Shown: positions 1-8,981, counted from the first letter of the stretch. The stretch is DNA of 64,000 nt from Leptobacterium_A meishanense (GCF_037645805.1 NZ_JBBEXE010000010.1:1-64000), one strand, 5' to 3'. Numbers and translations are program-made. The notes: generated by a model not told the origin, from the sequence alone.

Positions 1-1
1 A

Positions 2-58
2 GAGTTTAACGATGGGGAGCGGGAACCTATTGATGGATGGGTATATTTGAATAGATAA
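2..58 (+). CDS. 3' end of an unidentified gene
   Basis: An open frame enters from the left edge and stops at TAA 56-58, giving only 18 residues that end in DGWVYLNR. A strong hairpin follows about 40 bases later, which fits a real gene end. The fragment is too short to assign to a family, and the other frames stop early or lack context. Confidence 0.45.
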   Translation, partial: EFNDGEREPIDGWVYLNR

Positions 59-95
59 GATAGGAAATATTGACATTCTTTTTTGCCTCAAAAGA

Positions 96-123
96 AAACC
101 CCTTAATTCAAATTAAGGGGTTT
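96..123. terminator. Hairpin terminator between left-edge gene and tRNA-Phe
   Basis: A perfect 13-base inverted repeat (arms 96-108 and 111-123) separated by only two bases, so the loop must open by a few pairs. It has a GC-rich CCCC/GGGG core and short T-rich stretches on both sides. It sits between the end of the plus-strand fragment and the 3' end of the minus-strand tRNA, so it probably serves both directions. Confidence 0.7.
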
Positions 124-134
124 GTGTTTGCTAG

Positions 135-207
135 TGGTGCCTCCAGGAATCGAACCAGGGACACAAGGATTTTCAGTCCTTTGCTCTACCAACTGAGCTA
201 AGGCACC
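135..207 (-). tRNA. tRNA-Phe (anticodon GAA)
   Basis: On the minus strand the sequence begins GGTGCCTTAGCTCAGTTGG and folds as a complete cloverleaf. The acceptor stem is GGTGCCT/AGGCACC, the D arm contains AGCTCAGTTGGTAGAGC, the anticodon loop reads CTGAAAA (anticodon GAA, Phe) on an AAGGA/TCCTT stem, and the T arm is CCTGGTTCGATTCCTGG. The discriminator base is A at 135. CCA is not encoded and would be added after transcription. Confidence 0.97.
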
Positions 208-307
208 AGTTGCATTATTGCGGGGCAAATATAAATGGTAATTTATTATTACCAAAAAGAAACCTTAAAAAAATGGTTTCGTAAATTTACAAACTTTTGT
301 GCAAAAG

Positions 308-1039
308 ATGAACCTAGTCATTGATGTTGGAAATACGATTGTAAAAGTGGCCGTTTTTAACAAGGGGGTAATACTATACAATGAAACTTTTAAGGTAAAA
401 TCCTTTCCAGATAAAATAGCAGTTATCTTTAGTAAATATCCTGAACTGCAATATGGTATCTTATCCAACGTGGGAATGATATCGGCGGATACTGTACAAA
501 TAATAAAGAACAAATTAAAACTTCACATACTTTCGCCAGATTCCAATATTCCATTCAAAAACAACTATACTACACCAACTACATTAGGGGCGGACCGTAT
601 GGCTTTGGTAACTGCCGCTTATTATCGTTATCCAAAACAAAATAGCTTGATTATAGATGCAGGAACTTGCATTACCTATGATATATTGGATGCTCAACAG
701 AACTATTGGGGAGGCGCTATTTCGCCCGGTATACAAATGCGCTTCAAAGCACTTCACCAATTTACCTCAAACTTGCCTTTGGTATCGGATATAGTGCTGG
801 ATGACTTTATTGGAAACTCAACCCAAAAAAGTATTATTTCAGGGGTTATTAACGGAATTGTACAGGAAATAGAAGGAATAATAGTACAATATTCAAAAAG
901 ATATAAAGATTTAACAGTTATTTTAACAGGAGGAGATGCACAATTCTTGTCAAAACAATTAAAAAACACCATATTTGCCAATTCCAAATTTTTATTGGAA
1001 GGTCTTAATTATATTTTGAAACTCAACAAGGATAGATGA
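308..1039 (+). CDS. coaX: Type III pantothenate kinase
   Basis: CoaX phosphorylates pantothenate with ATP, the first step of coenzyme A synthesis, in the cytoplasm. The protein (243 residues from ATG 308) shows the ASKHA-fold phosphate motifs DVGNT at residues 6-10 and DAGTC near 117, the family motif TTLGADRM near 91-98, GGAISPG near 135 and a late TGGDA. I chose ATG 308 rather than the in-frame GTG at 299 because MNLVIDVGNT is the usual family N-terminus and a near-consensus -7 element (AACTTTTG, 292-299) covers the GTG. Length is normal for the family. Its stop overlaps the next start by four bases (ATGA), so it heads a tightly packed run towards ppiD. Confidence 0.95.
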   Translation: MNLVIDVGNTIVKVAVFNKGVILYNETFKVKSFPDKIAVIFSKYPELQYGILSNVGMISADTVQIIKNKLKLHILSPDSNIPFKNNYTTPTTLGADRMALVTAAYYRYPKQNSLIIDAGTCITYDILDAQQNYWGGAISPGIQMRFKALHQFTSNLPLVSDIVLDDFIGNSTQKSIISGVINGIVQEIEGIIVQYSKRYKDLTVILTGGDAQFLSKQLKNTIFANSKFLLEGLNYILKLNKDR

Positions 1040-2307
1040 CACGAAAGGTTTTTGTTGGAATTTGTATTATTTTCTCATTGTCTTATAGTAGTATATATGG
1101 ACAGGAGGGATCAGCGTCCCCCTATTCCTTTTTTGGTATAGGAGAACTGCGTTTTAAGGGCGTAGTTGAAAATCAAATGATGGGAGGGGTTAGCGTATAT
1201 CCGGATAGTTTATACCTCAACTTAAAAAATCCGGCTGCATACGGGAAATTACAACTTACAGCATATGCTGTTGGAGGTAGTTATAACCTACTGAACATAA
1301 AAAATGACGAGGTAAAGGAAAGTTCGTCTTTAGGGACTTTCGATTATCTGGCACTTGGTCTCCCTATCAGTAAAAAAATAGGGATTGGTTTTGGAGTACT
1401 CCCCTATACATCTGTTGGGTATCGTTTAATAAGTGTTGATGAAAGCCAGGAATTGGATGTTTTAGATCAATTTACAGGTGAAGGTGGCCTGAACAGGGCA
1501 TTTTTTAGTATAGGGTATGCAATAACAGAAGGTTTGAGCATAGGTGCTACGGGAAATTATGACTTTGGAAAGATAGAAAACAGCAACTTAAGAATAAGGG
1601 AAAATGTAGAATTAGGTACTAGGGAGACAAATGCGTCATCGTTAAGTGGAATGGACTTTAACTTTGCTGTCAATTATCAGAAAGACATAGGAAAAGGATA
1701 TACCATATATTCTTCTTTGCTATATGCCCCTGAAACCAACATCGCATCAGAAAATGAAAGAACCATAGCTACCATTGCATTTATTGATGGAAGAGAGATA
1801 CCGGTAGAAGAAGTTGAAGTGGATTTGGATGCATTGGGTCTTGAAGAAACAGATTTGGTTTTACCTTCTAGTATTACTTTTGGGCTTGGATTGGGAAAGA
1901 AAAATAAATGGTTTGTTGGGGGAGAATATGAATTTAAAAAAAACAGTAAATTTGACAACCCTTTTGTGACTATAGATAATTTGAGATATGAAGATGCCAG
2001 CAGAATTTCTGTTGGAGGGTTTTATATTCCCCGATATGATTCGTTTACGAATTATTTTAGTAGAATTGTTTACCGGTTGGGAGTTCGTTATGAACAGACA
2101 GGGATAAACCTAAATAATTCATCTGTTGACGACTTTGGCATATCTTTTGGTCTAGGTTTACCGGTAGGGATATCAAAACTCAATGTAGGGTTTGAAATAG
2201 GCCAACGGGGAGATACCTCTTTTGGGAAAATACAAGAAAATTATTTTAATATAAGAATAGGCTTGTCATTAAGTGATAAGTGGTTTATAAAAAACAAATA
2301 TCAATAA
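1036..2307 (+). CDS. Putative outer-membrane beta-barrel protein
   Basis: A 423-residue exported protein. Residues 1-22 form a signal peptide ending SIYGQ. The rest is rich in glycine and alternating hydrophobic/aromatic residues, with repeated short strands such as ISVGGFYIPR and FGLGLGKKN, and ends with the aromatic-rich strand pattern of outer-membrane barrels. The N-terminal stretch SPYSFFGIGEL and a later NPAAYG segment recall flavobacterial proteins loosely related to the FadL/PorV group, but I cannot assign a substrate. It overlaps coaX by four bases and is followed 18 bases later by a TPR protein, in a run that includes lptC, so an envelope role is likely. Confidence 0.7.
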   Translation: MTRKVFVGICIIFSLSYSSIYGQEGSASPYSFFGIGELRFKGVVENQMMGGVSVYPDSLYLNLKNPAAYGKLQLTAYAVGGSYNLLNIKNDEVKESSSLGTFDYLALGLPISKKIGIGFGVLPYTSVGYRLISVDESQELDVLDQFTGEGGLNRAFFSIGYAITEGLSIGATGNYDFGKIENSNLRIRENVELGTRETNASSLSGMDFNFAVNYQKDIGKGYTIYSSLLYAPETNIASENERTIATIAFIDGREIPVEEVEVDLDALGLEETDLVLPSSITFGLGLGKKNKWFVGGEYEFKKNSKFDNPFVTIDNLRYEDASRISVGGFYIPRYDSFTNYFSRIVYRLGVRYEQTGINLNNSSVDDFGISFGLGLPVGISKLNVGFEIGQRGDTSFGKIQENYFNIRIGLSLSDKWFIKNKYQ

Positions 2308-2325
2308 CCATATAAGTTTAAAAAG

Positions 2326-3699
2326 ATGAAAACGAAGCGCCCACTATTTTTATTTGGTTTGATAAGCATTTTTTCAGGAATAAATGTTCAAGCTCAGAAT
2401 GCTGAATGTACAACAAACCTGTCTATTTTTGCTGAGCATGTAAAAGTAAAGAACTATGATGCTGCTTATGAACCATGGAAGAAAGTAAAAGATGATTGTC
2501 CGGATTTACATGTTGCAACTTATATATACGGAGAGCGTATTTTAAAAGATAAGATTAAAAAATCTTCCGGATCAGATAAAGAAACCAATGTAAATATGCT
2601 TTTGAGCCTCTATGATGATGGGTACAAGTATTTTCCTAGCAAGTTTAAGTTAGCAGATGTCCTTTCTGATAAAGCGTTATTAATGTATGATGAGAAAATA
2701 GGTTCAGATGAAGAGATATATGAATTGCTTAATAAAGCATTTACAGAAGACAGGGCTAATTTTAAAAACCCAAAAGCACTGTACCTTTATTTTTCATCAC
2801 TTGTAAACCTTCACAATGCTGGTAAAAAGGATTTACAAGTAGTTTTTGACACGTATGACAATGTAACAGAACGGATTGAAGAAGAAAAAGCAGACCTGTC
2901 TCAAACTATCGATAAGTTAGTGCCGAAGGAAGAAACTGGGACTTTAACGAGTAAAGAGAAAAAGGCACTTGAAAGATCCCAGGTCAATTCAGAGTCCTAT
3001 GATAAGATTGCAGGGAGTATAGATGGAAAATTAGGAGTATTAGCTGATTGTGAAAACCTTATTCCTTTATACGAGAAGAATTTTGAAGCTAAAAAAGGCG
3101 AGGCTATATGGCTTAAGAGAGCAGCAGGGAGAATGGATGCTAAAGAATGTACTGATTCGCCTCTTTTTGTAAAATTAGTAGAGGCCTTACATCAACTAGA
3201 GCCTTCTGCGAGTTCTGCATATTATCTGGGGATTTTAAATGATAAAAAAGGGAATAGTTCAGAAGCAATTAAATATTACAATGAATCTGTAGAATTAGAA
3301 ACAGATAATTATAAAAAAGCAAAAACATTATATAAGATTGCTTATAAATATGAAAAAAGAGGGCAAAAATCTACTGCTAGAAATTATGCCCAAAAAGCAA
3401 TACAATATCAACCTTCTAATGGAAATGCATACCTCCTAATAGCGAGGTTATATGCAAACAGTGCCAATGATTGTGGTGCCACGCCTTTTGAAAAACGTGC
3501 CATTTACTGGAAAGCTGCTGAAATGGCCAGAAAAGCAGGGAGGGTAGATCCGTCTGTAAAAAGTATTGCAGATAAAACGGCGAATAGCTACTCGCAACGA
3601 GCACCTAGTAAGCAAGATATATTTAGTGCTGCTATGGGAGGAAAAACGATTAAGTTTAATTGCTGGGTAGGTGGAAGTGTAACAGTTCCTAACCTGTAA
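2326..3699 (+). CDS. Exported TPR-repeat protein
   Basis: A 457-residue protein with a signal peptide (cleavage probably after VQAQ, about residue 24). Helical TPR-like repeats are clearest at about residues 290-380, for example SSAYYLGILNDKKGNSSEAI followed by KKAKTLYKIAYKYEKRGQ. TPRs bind proteins, so it is probably a periplasmic scaffold; no enzymatic motif is visible. The C-terminal segment carries a conserved-looking GGKTIKFNCWVGGSV. Its TAA stop shares one base with the lptC ATG (TAATG), suggesting translational coupling. The exact function is unknown. Confidence 0.75.
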   Translation: MKTKRPLFLFGLISIFSGINVQAQNAECTTNLSIFAEHVKVKNYDAAYEPWKKVKDDCPDLHVATYIYGERILKDKIKKSSGSDKETNVNMLLSLYDDGYKYFPSKFKLADVLSDKALLMYDEKIGSDEEIYELLNKAFTEDRANFKNPKALYLYFSSLVNLHNAGKKDLQVVFDTYDNVTERIEEEKADLSQTIDKLVPKEETGTLTSKEKKALERSQVNSESYDKIAGSIDGKLGVLADCENLIPLYEKNFEAKKGEAIWLKRAAGRMDAKECTDSPLFVKLVEALHQLEPSASSAYYLGILNDKKGNSSEAIKYYNESVELETDNYKKAKTLYKIAYKYEKRGQKSTARNYAQKAIQYQPSNGNAYLLIARLYANSANDCGATPFEKRAIYWKAAEMARKAGRVDPSVKSIADKTANSYSQRAPSKQDIFSAAMGGKTIKFNCWVGGSVTVPNL

Positions 3700-4259
3700 T
3701 GAGAAGTAGCTTAAAAAATAATTTCAACCTTACTGTCACAGTTATTGCTGTGACAGTATTTTTTTCATGCCAAGGGAACTACAAAGAAGTGCAAAAATTG
3801 AGTGTTACAGAAAGATTTCCCGGTGGGGTTGCCGAAAACTTTCAGTTAACATATACAGACTCCGGAGTGGTTAAAGCCATCCTGACAAGCCCATTGAACA
3901 CTGATTTCTCTAATCAGGAATTTCCATACCAAGAATTTCCAAAGGGGTTAAGCGTAGAATTTTTTGATGAGCAACAGAAAAAGAGTGTAGTAACGGCAGA
4001 TTATGGGATTATTTATTCAGCAACAAATTTGATTGACCTTCAGGGGAATGTTATTTTAGAAACGCATGACGGTAAAAAACTGGAAGCCCCTCAAATATAC
4101 TGGGACCAGTCTAATGAATGGATCTTCACAAAAGAGAAATTTGTATTTACGAACCCTGAGGAAGGTACCATTATGCATGGGGAAGGAATTGATTTTGATA
4201 AAGAGTTTAAAGTGGCAAATGCCCATAAAACGTATGGTGTATTTTCTATAGAAGATTAA
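3699..4259 (+). CDS. lptC: LPS export protein LptC
   Basis: LptC is the bitopic periplasmic link that passes lipopolysaccharide from the LptBFG ABC transporter to LptA. This 186-residue protein has a hydrophobic N-terminus with a lipobox-like FFSC (Cys24), then a beta-rich domain including VVTADYGIIYSATNLIDLQG and NVILETHDGKKLEAPQIYWD, typical of the LptC/OstA beta-jellyroll (VTAD..., L.G.V...T.DG..L.A). Start ATG 3699 overlaps the preceding stop by one base. The first 67 bases carry a terminator-like hairpin with a T tract (see 3731-3765), which is unusual inside a probably essential gene. lptE lies elsewhere in this window at 44761-45264. Confidence 0.85.
   Translation: MRSSLKNNFNLTVTVIAVTVFFSCQGNYKEVQKLSVTERFPGGVAENFQLTYTDSGVVKAILTSPLNTDFSNQEFPYQEFPKGLSVEFFDEQQKKSVVTADYGIIYSATNLIDLQGNVILETHDGKKLEAPQIYWDQSNEWIFTKEKFVFTNPEEGTIMHGEGIDFDKEFKVANAHKTYGVFSIED
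3731..3765 (+). terminator. Terminator-like hairpin inside the lptC start region
   Basis: Perfect 11-base arms (3731-3741 TACTGTCACAG and 3748-3758) enclose a six-base loop and are followed directly by seven T (3759-3765). This is the form of an intrinsic terminator, but it lies in frame inside lptC, encoding the hydrophobic LTVTVIAVTVFF of the signal/anchor segment. It could act as an attenuator relieved by ribosomes translating through from the upstream TPR gene. Function is inferred; the structure itself is read directly. Confidence 0.6.
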
Positions 4260-4279
4260 TAATAATAATAGATGAAACC

Positions 4280-4474
4280 ATGAGGTTTTTTAAATTTTTT
4301 GAAATTGTATATCTTGTAGTGGCCATTATATCCATTATTGAAGTTTTTATACAATGGAATGTGGATAGAAACAGAGCATATTTATTTGTAGTATTTGCGG
4401 TAGTTTCAGTGTTTATGTTTTTCTTTCGGCGTTATTACCGAAAGAAATTTGAAGCCCGCCATAAAAAGAAATAA
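4280..4474 (+). CDS. Small membrane protein, unknown function
   Basis: A 64-residue protein with two predicted membrane helices (about residues 6-26 and 33-50) and a very basic tail (RRYYRKKFEARHKKK), so the C-terminus is probably cytoplasmic. It is preceded by five tandem in-frame stop codons after lptC (4257-4271) and its own stop is immediately followed by the next ATG at 4475. The conserved position between lptC and the CorC-like gene supports a real gene. I do not recognise a named family. Confidence 0.7.
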   Translation: MRFFKFFEIVYLVVAIISIIEVFIQWNVDRNRAYLFVVFAVVSVFMFFFRRYYRKKFEARHKKK

Positions 4475-5749
4475 ATGGATTTTTCGATCCTTATTATTGC
4501 ATTATCACTCGCCTTATCAGCCTTTTTCTCCGGAATGGAGATCGCTTATGTCTCGTCCAATAAAATTCACATAGAAATTGAGAAGAAGCAGAAGAACCTT
4601 TTGGCAAAGGTGCTTACAAAACTGACTCAAAAACCTTCAAAGTTTATTACCACGATGTTGGTGGGGAATAATATCTCGTTGGTGGTTTATGGATTTTTTA
4701 TGGGGGAACTGATTGTTAAATGGCTGTATCCGGAATATATAGCTATTACTGAAAAACCGTTTTATGTGATTTTATGGCAGACCTTAATATCTACATTGCT
4801 TATTTTAATGACGGCTGAATTTTTACCTAAGGTTTTTTTTCAGATATATGCCAATACTTTAATCAAGCTGTTTGCTGTTCCAGCATACTTTTTCTATATC
4901 TTGTTTTCGCTTATTTCAGATTTTGTTATTTGGATATCGGATTTCATTTTAAAAGTGGTTTTTAAAACGAAAGGGGATCAAATACAATTGGCTTTCACAA
5001 AAGTAGAATTAGGGGACTATATCAATGAGCAAATGGAAGCTGTGGATGATCAGGAAGTAGTTGATTCTGAAATACAGATATTTCAGAATGCACTGGAATT
5101 TGCTGAGGTAAAAGCTAGAGAGGTAATGATCCCAAGAACAGAAATCATGGCTGTAGAGATACATGAAACCCCTAAAAACCTCATAAAACTATTTACAGAA
5201 ACGGGCTATTCAAAAATATTGGTTTATAAGGACACTATCGATGATATTATTGGTTATGTGCACTCTTTTGAACTTTTTAAAAAGCCAAAAACCATAAAAA
5301 GTATTTTGCTCCCTGTAGAATTTGTTCCGGAGACGATGCTTATTAATGATATTCTAAACATCCTTATAAAAAAGCGAAAAAGTATAGCAGTTGTCCTAGA
5401 TGAATATGGAGGCACTTCAGGAATTATGACAGTAGAAGATATAGTAGAAGAGCTATTTGGGGAAATAGAAGATGAACACGATACAATAGCACTCCATGAA
5501 GAAGTAATTAGTGAAAAAGAGTTTAAGCTTTCAGCCAGGTTGGAAGTAGATTATTTAAATGAAGAGTACCGCCTCGAACTTCCGGAAAGTGAAAATTATG
5601 AAACCTTAGGGGGGCTCATTGTAAACCACTTAGGGGAGATTCCCGAAAAGGGTGAAACGCTTAAGATAGGAAACCATCAATTCACAATTTTAGAAGTAAG
5701 CAATACTAAGATAGACCTTCTTCATCTCAAGATTATAGAAGAAGATTAA
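4475..5749 (+). CDS. CorC/HlyC-family membrane protein (DUF21-CBS-CorC_HlyC)
   Basis: A 424-residue integral membrane protein of the CNNM/CorC family, members of which transport or control Mg2+ or other divalent cations. Residues 1-190 form the DUF21 membrane domain with several helices and the family motif SAFFSGMEIAYVSSNK. A CBS pair follows at about 210-330 (AREVMIPRTEIMAVE; VVLDEYGGTSGIMTVEDIVE), and residues about 345-420 are the CorC_HlyC transporter-associated domain. GldE of gliding bacteria is a homologue, but here the neighbours are lptC and ppiD rather than gld genes, so I leave the symbol empty. The start abuts the stop of the small membrane protein. Confidence 0.9.
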   Translation: MDFSILIIALSLALSAFFSGMEIAYVSSNKIHIEIEKKQKNLLAKVLTKLTQKPSKFITTMLVGNNISLVVYGFFMGELIVKWLYPEYIAITEKPFYVILWQTLISTLLILMTAEFLPKVFFQIYANTLIKLFAVPAYFFYILFSLISDFVIWISDFILKVVFKTKGDQIQLAFTKVELGDYINEQMEAVDDQEVVDSEIQIFQNALEFAEVKAREVMIPRTEIMAVEIHETPKNLIKLFTETGYSKILVYKDTIDDIIGYVHSFELFKKPKTIKSILLPVEFVPETMLINDILNILIKKRKSIAVVLDEYGGTSGIMTVEDIVEELFGEIEDEHDTIALHEEVISEKEFKLSARLEVDYLNEEYRLELPESENYETLGGLIVNHLGEIPEKGETLKIGNHQFTILEVSNTKIDLLHLKIIEED

Positions 5750-5837
5750 AAAAGCCGTAATTAATACACCTACAGGTTTTTATTGTTCCAAAAAAGTGGT
5801 ATTTTCGCCCCCTGTAATTTCATAAAAATAAGAGGAA

Positions 5838-7946
5838 ATGGCAATTCTTGAGAAAATAAGAAAACGTTCGCTTTTCTTGATATTGGTAATAGGTTTAGCA
5901 TTGTTTGCATTTGTGGTCTCGGATTTATTCAGGAATGGAAACTTTAGCTCTACAAAATCCATTATAGCTGAGGTTAACGGAGAAAGTATTCAGCGTGATG
6001 CGTTTGTGCAACAAGTAGAAAACATTTCGAGACAATATGGCGCAGGAGCTTCCACTATTCAAGTTGTAAATCAAGTTTGGAACCAAGAATTACGAAAAAC
6101 ATTATTAGGACAACAATATGAAGAATTAGGGTTGAGCATTGAAAAAGATCAAATTATAAATGTAGTAAAAGCAAACCCTTCCTTTGCTTCAGACCCAACG
6201 TTTCAGAACGAAGCAGGATTGTTTGATGAAGGAAAGTTTGTTGAGTTTATTGCTGATTTAAAAGCAAACAACCCACTAGCATATCAACAATGGACACTAC
6301 AAGAAGAAGCCTTGATAAACCTTGCAAAAGAACAAATGTATTTTAACTTGATAAGGGCTGGCGTGGGGGCCACTATCAAAGAAGGAGAGTTAAACTATAA
6401 ATTGGAAAATGATAAAGTAGATATAAAATATGTTCAAATCCCGTATAGTACCATCCCCGATAGTACGGTAACTGTTTCTAAGAAAGAAATTGAAACATAC
6501 ATAAATGCACATAAAGAAGAATTCAAAGAAGAAAAATCCAGAGACATTCAATATGTATTTTTTGAAGAAAAACCATCTTTAGAAGATGAAGAGACTGTGA
6601 AGGATGCTATAACTGCTTTGCTTGGGAACAGCATAGAATACAATGAAGCTACTAAGCAAAATGATACTGTTGCTGGGTTTAGGACAACGAATGATGTTGA
6701 AAGCTTTGTAAACAAACATTCAGATGTACGTTATGATTCTACTTTTGTGGCAAAGAAAAGTCTTTCTATTGTTTATGCGGATAGTATCTTTAACCTAGCT
6801 ATTGGTGAGGTATATGGCCCATATAAAGATGGAGATGCTTATAAATTGACACGAATGTTGGCAAGAAGACCTAATGGCTCTGTAAAAGCAAGCCATATCC
6901 TTATTGCTTATGAAGGAGCCACAAGGGCAAACCCTAATATAACCAGAACAAAAGCTGAAGCTGAAGCGAAAGCAAAGGAATTATTAGTTGAAGCCAGAAA
7001 CAATAAAGATAAATTTGCCGAACTGGCAAGGGATAATTCAGATGGACCTTCAGCACCACAAGGAGGTGATTTAGGGTATTTTCAAGAAGGGGTAATGGTT
7101 CCTGAATTTAATGATTTTGTTTTTTCAAATCCAGCAGAAAGCGTAGGTTTTGTAGAAACGGAATTTGGGTACCATGTCATAAAAATTGATGATAAAGAAG
7201 ATGTTATTCAGTTAGCTACTGTAGTACAAGAATTGGAACCTTCTGAAAAAACAATTAATGAACTTTTTACTACAACGACGAAATTTGAAATTGCTGTTGC
7301 TGATGGAAACTTCACAGACGTAGCAAAAGAAAATAATTATTCGGTACGCCCTGTAAATAAAATAAAAGCGATGGATGAGAACCTTCCTGGTGTTGGCAAT
7401 CAGCGAGCAGTAGTGCAATGGGCCTTTTCCAAGGACACAAAGGTGGGTGATGTGAAACGTTTTAACATTAGCAACGGATATATTGTGGCACAGCTTACAG
7501 ATAAAACAGAAGAAGGAGTGATGACCCCGGAAGATGCGTCAGCCAGAGTACTACCTATTCTTAGAAAACAAAAGAAAGCAGCAATTATTAAGGAAAACAA
7601 TACAGCTGCCAGCTTAGAAGCGTTCTCACAGGCAAACAATGTTCAAATTAATACAGCATCAGCATTAAACATGAAAACACCAACAATTGTTGGGGCAGGT
7701 AGAGAGCCAAAAGTTGTAGGTGTTGCTTTCGGCCTACAAGAGAGTGCTACTTCCGGATTGATTGAAGGTGAAAATGGGATATATATGGTTCAGGTAACAA
7801 AAAAATCATCTGCTATAGCGTTAGACAATTATATTACCTATGCTATTACGAAAAAGACTTCAAACAGAAACAGTGTCAGTAGTTCGGTATTTAATGCATT
7901 AAGAGAAGTTGCTGAAATAGAAGATAACAGGTCAGATTTCTATTAA
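5838..7946 (+). CDS. PpiD-like periplasmic peptidyl-prolyl isomerase
   Basis: A 702-residue inner-membrane-anchored periplasmic foldase. One membrane helix lies near residues 12-28 (LFLILVIGLALFAFVVSDL), followed by a SurA_N/PpiD-like helical domain, a parvulin (rotamase) domain at about 350-460 starting KASHILIAYEG and containing GGDLGYFQEGVMVPEF and TEFGYHVIKI, and a C-terminal helical domain. The architecture and length match Bacteroidota SurA/PpiD chaperones that escort outer-membrane proteins. It is separated from the previous gene by 88 bases containing a weak -7-like TATTTTCG at 5800-5807, so it may have its own promoter. A strong terminator follows at 7973-7997. Confidence 0.9.
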   Translation: MAILEKIRKRSLFLILVIGLALFAFVVSDLFRNGNFSSTKSIIAEVNGESIQRDAFVQQVENISRQYGAGASTIQVVNQVWNQELRKTLLGQQYEELGLSIEKDQIINVVKANPSFASDPTFQNEAGLFDEGKFVEFIADLKANNPLAYQQWTLQEEALINLAKEQMYFNLIRAGVGATIKEGELNYKLENDKVDIKYVQIPYSTIPDSTVTVSKKEIETYINAHKEEFKEEKSRDIQYVFFEEKPSLEDEETVKDAITALLGNSIEYNEATKQNDTVAGFRTTNDVESFVNKHSDVRYDSTFVAKKSLSIVYADSIFNLAIGEVYGPYKDGDAYKLTRMLARRPNGSVKASHILIAYEGATRANPNITRTKAEAEAKAKELLVEARNNKDKFAELARDNSDGPSAPQGGDLGYFQEGVMVPEFNDFVFSNPAESVGFVETEFGYHVIKIDDKEDVIQLATVVQELEPSEKTINELFTTTTKFEIAVADGNFTDVAKENNYSVRPVNKIKAMDENLPGVGNQRAVVQWAFSKDTKVGDVKRFNISNGYIVAQLTDKTEEGVMTPEDASARVLPILRKQKKAAIIKENNTAASLEAFSQANNVQINTASALNMKTPTIVGAGREPKVVGVAFGLQESATSGLIEGENGIYMVQVTKKSSAIALDNYITYAITKKTSNRNSVSSSVFNALREVAEIEDNRSDFY

Positions 7947-7972
7947 GATATCGGATAAAAATGAAAATATTG

Positions 7973-7997
7973 AAAGAGTGTCCGACGGACACTCTTT
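7973..7997. terminator. Bidirectional terminator between ppiD-like gene and GHMP kinase
   Basis: Perfect 11-base arms (AAAGAGTGTCC at 7973-7983 and its complement at 7987-7997) with a three-base loop, followed on the plus strand by a T run to 8001 and preceded by A residues. It lies between convergent genes, stopping transcripts of ppiD and of the HMG-CoA reductase/kinase pair. Confidence 0.9.
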
Positions 7998-8006
7998 TTT
8001 TATAGA

Positions 8007-8981
8007 TTACAAAAACATTTTATGATAAGGAACAATAGTTTTAAACCCCTTATTATAGAAATAATCCAAGGTATTTTTATTACCTGTTGCTAAGATAAAG
8101 TCACCGCCCCAGGCACCTAAACTTTTAATTGTACCATAATTATAATCAGGGAATAGGGATTTCTTAATTGTCGGAAACCCCAACATTTTTGAAATAACCT
8201 GCTCGTGCTGTTCAATAAGCGACTCAAAATCATTTAGCGTTTTTGCAACAAGGAGTTTTTCGGTAATTTTTGAAACAGCTTTTATATATGGTAATTTTGA
8301 CCCTCTCAAATTTTTATACAGCGCAATTCCATCCCTGCTGTTTTGTTTTTTATTGAGGTAAACAAAAAACAGCCGGTCTTTATATAGAGGGTCAAAACGG
8401 ACTTCTTTTACAATGGGATTTTTATTGACAAGTTGATATGTGATGGGCGTATTATGTTTTGCACAAGCAATATCATAGCCACTGCCCGAAAAGGTATGCT
8501 GTAAAAGTTTATATGGGTCAATAGTGGCCCATTGCGCTATATTATTTATAAGTGTAGAAGAAGAGCCGAGCCCCCAATCTTTATTAAAAGTAAGTTTTGT
8601 GGTTATCTCATATCCTTCCGGGCCGCTTAAAAATATCGAATTTAATTTTTGTGCCTCTATGAGTATTTTCAGAAGTGTAATCGCTATTTCAACGTCAGAG
8701 GTTTTAGTAATTGCTTTGGCTAGGGCATTGTTTTTTTTATTTTGAAATGTTTGCACTTTATTAAATATATTCAACTTTAATTCATCTAAATCAATAGTTG
8801 CTTCAAACCATCTTTTTCCTTGCTCATCAATGCTTTCCCAGTAAAGAAAACGGTTATTTTTAGGCTCAATAGTTAATGACTGTCCGTAAGAAGTAGGCAT
8901 TGCCAAACTTAATGCCCCGTCTAGTACGACATACTCTCCGGTAAGTAACAGTTTACCATTGCTATAGAATGTTTTATGCAT
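8007..8981 (-). CDS. GYDIA-family GHMP kinase (mevalonate pathway)
   Basis: A 324-residue GHMP-superfamily kinase. The ATP-binding motif GLGSSS is at residues 137-142, the GxGYD(I)A signature at 166-172 gives the Bacteroidota GYDIA family its name, and the N-terminus SNGKLLLTGEYVVLDGA is the usual GHMP start. It follows HMG-CoA reductase with a one-base overlap (TAATG), so it very probably phosphorylates mevalonate or phosphomevalonate in isoprenoid synthesis. Which of the two substrates is used cannot be read from sequence, so no symbol is given. The other mevalonate genes are not in this window. Confidence 0.88.
   Translation of the reverse strand: MHKTFYSNGKLLLTGEYVVLDGALSLAMPTSYGQSLTIEPKNNRFLYWESIDEQGKRWFEATIDLDELKLNIFNKVQTFQNKKNNALAKAITKTSDVEIAITLLKILIEAQKLNSIFLSGPEGYEITTKLTFNKDWGLGSSSTLINNIAQWATIDPYKLLQHTFSGSGYDIACAKHNTPITYQLVNKNPIVKEVRFDPLYKDRLFFVYLNKKQNSRDGIALYKNLRGSKLPYIKAVSKITEKLLVAKTLNDFESLIEQHEQVISKMLGFPTIKKSLFPDYNYGTIKSLGAWGGDFILATGNKNTLDYFYNKGFKTIVPYHKMFL

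Noticed and set aside
4257..4271. Five tandem in-frame stop codons (TAA x4, TAG) after lptC
   Set aside because: A simple TAA microrepeat explains it; no functional reason beyond secure termination is evident.
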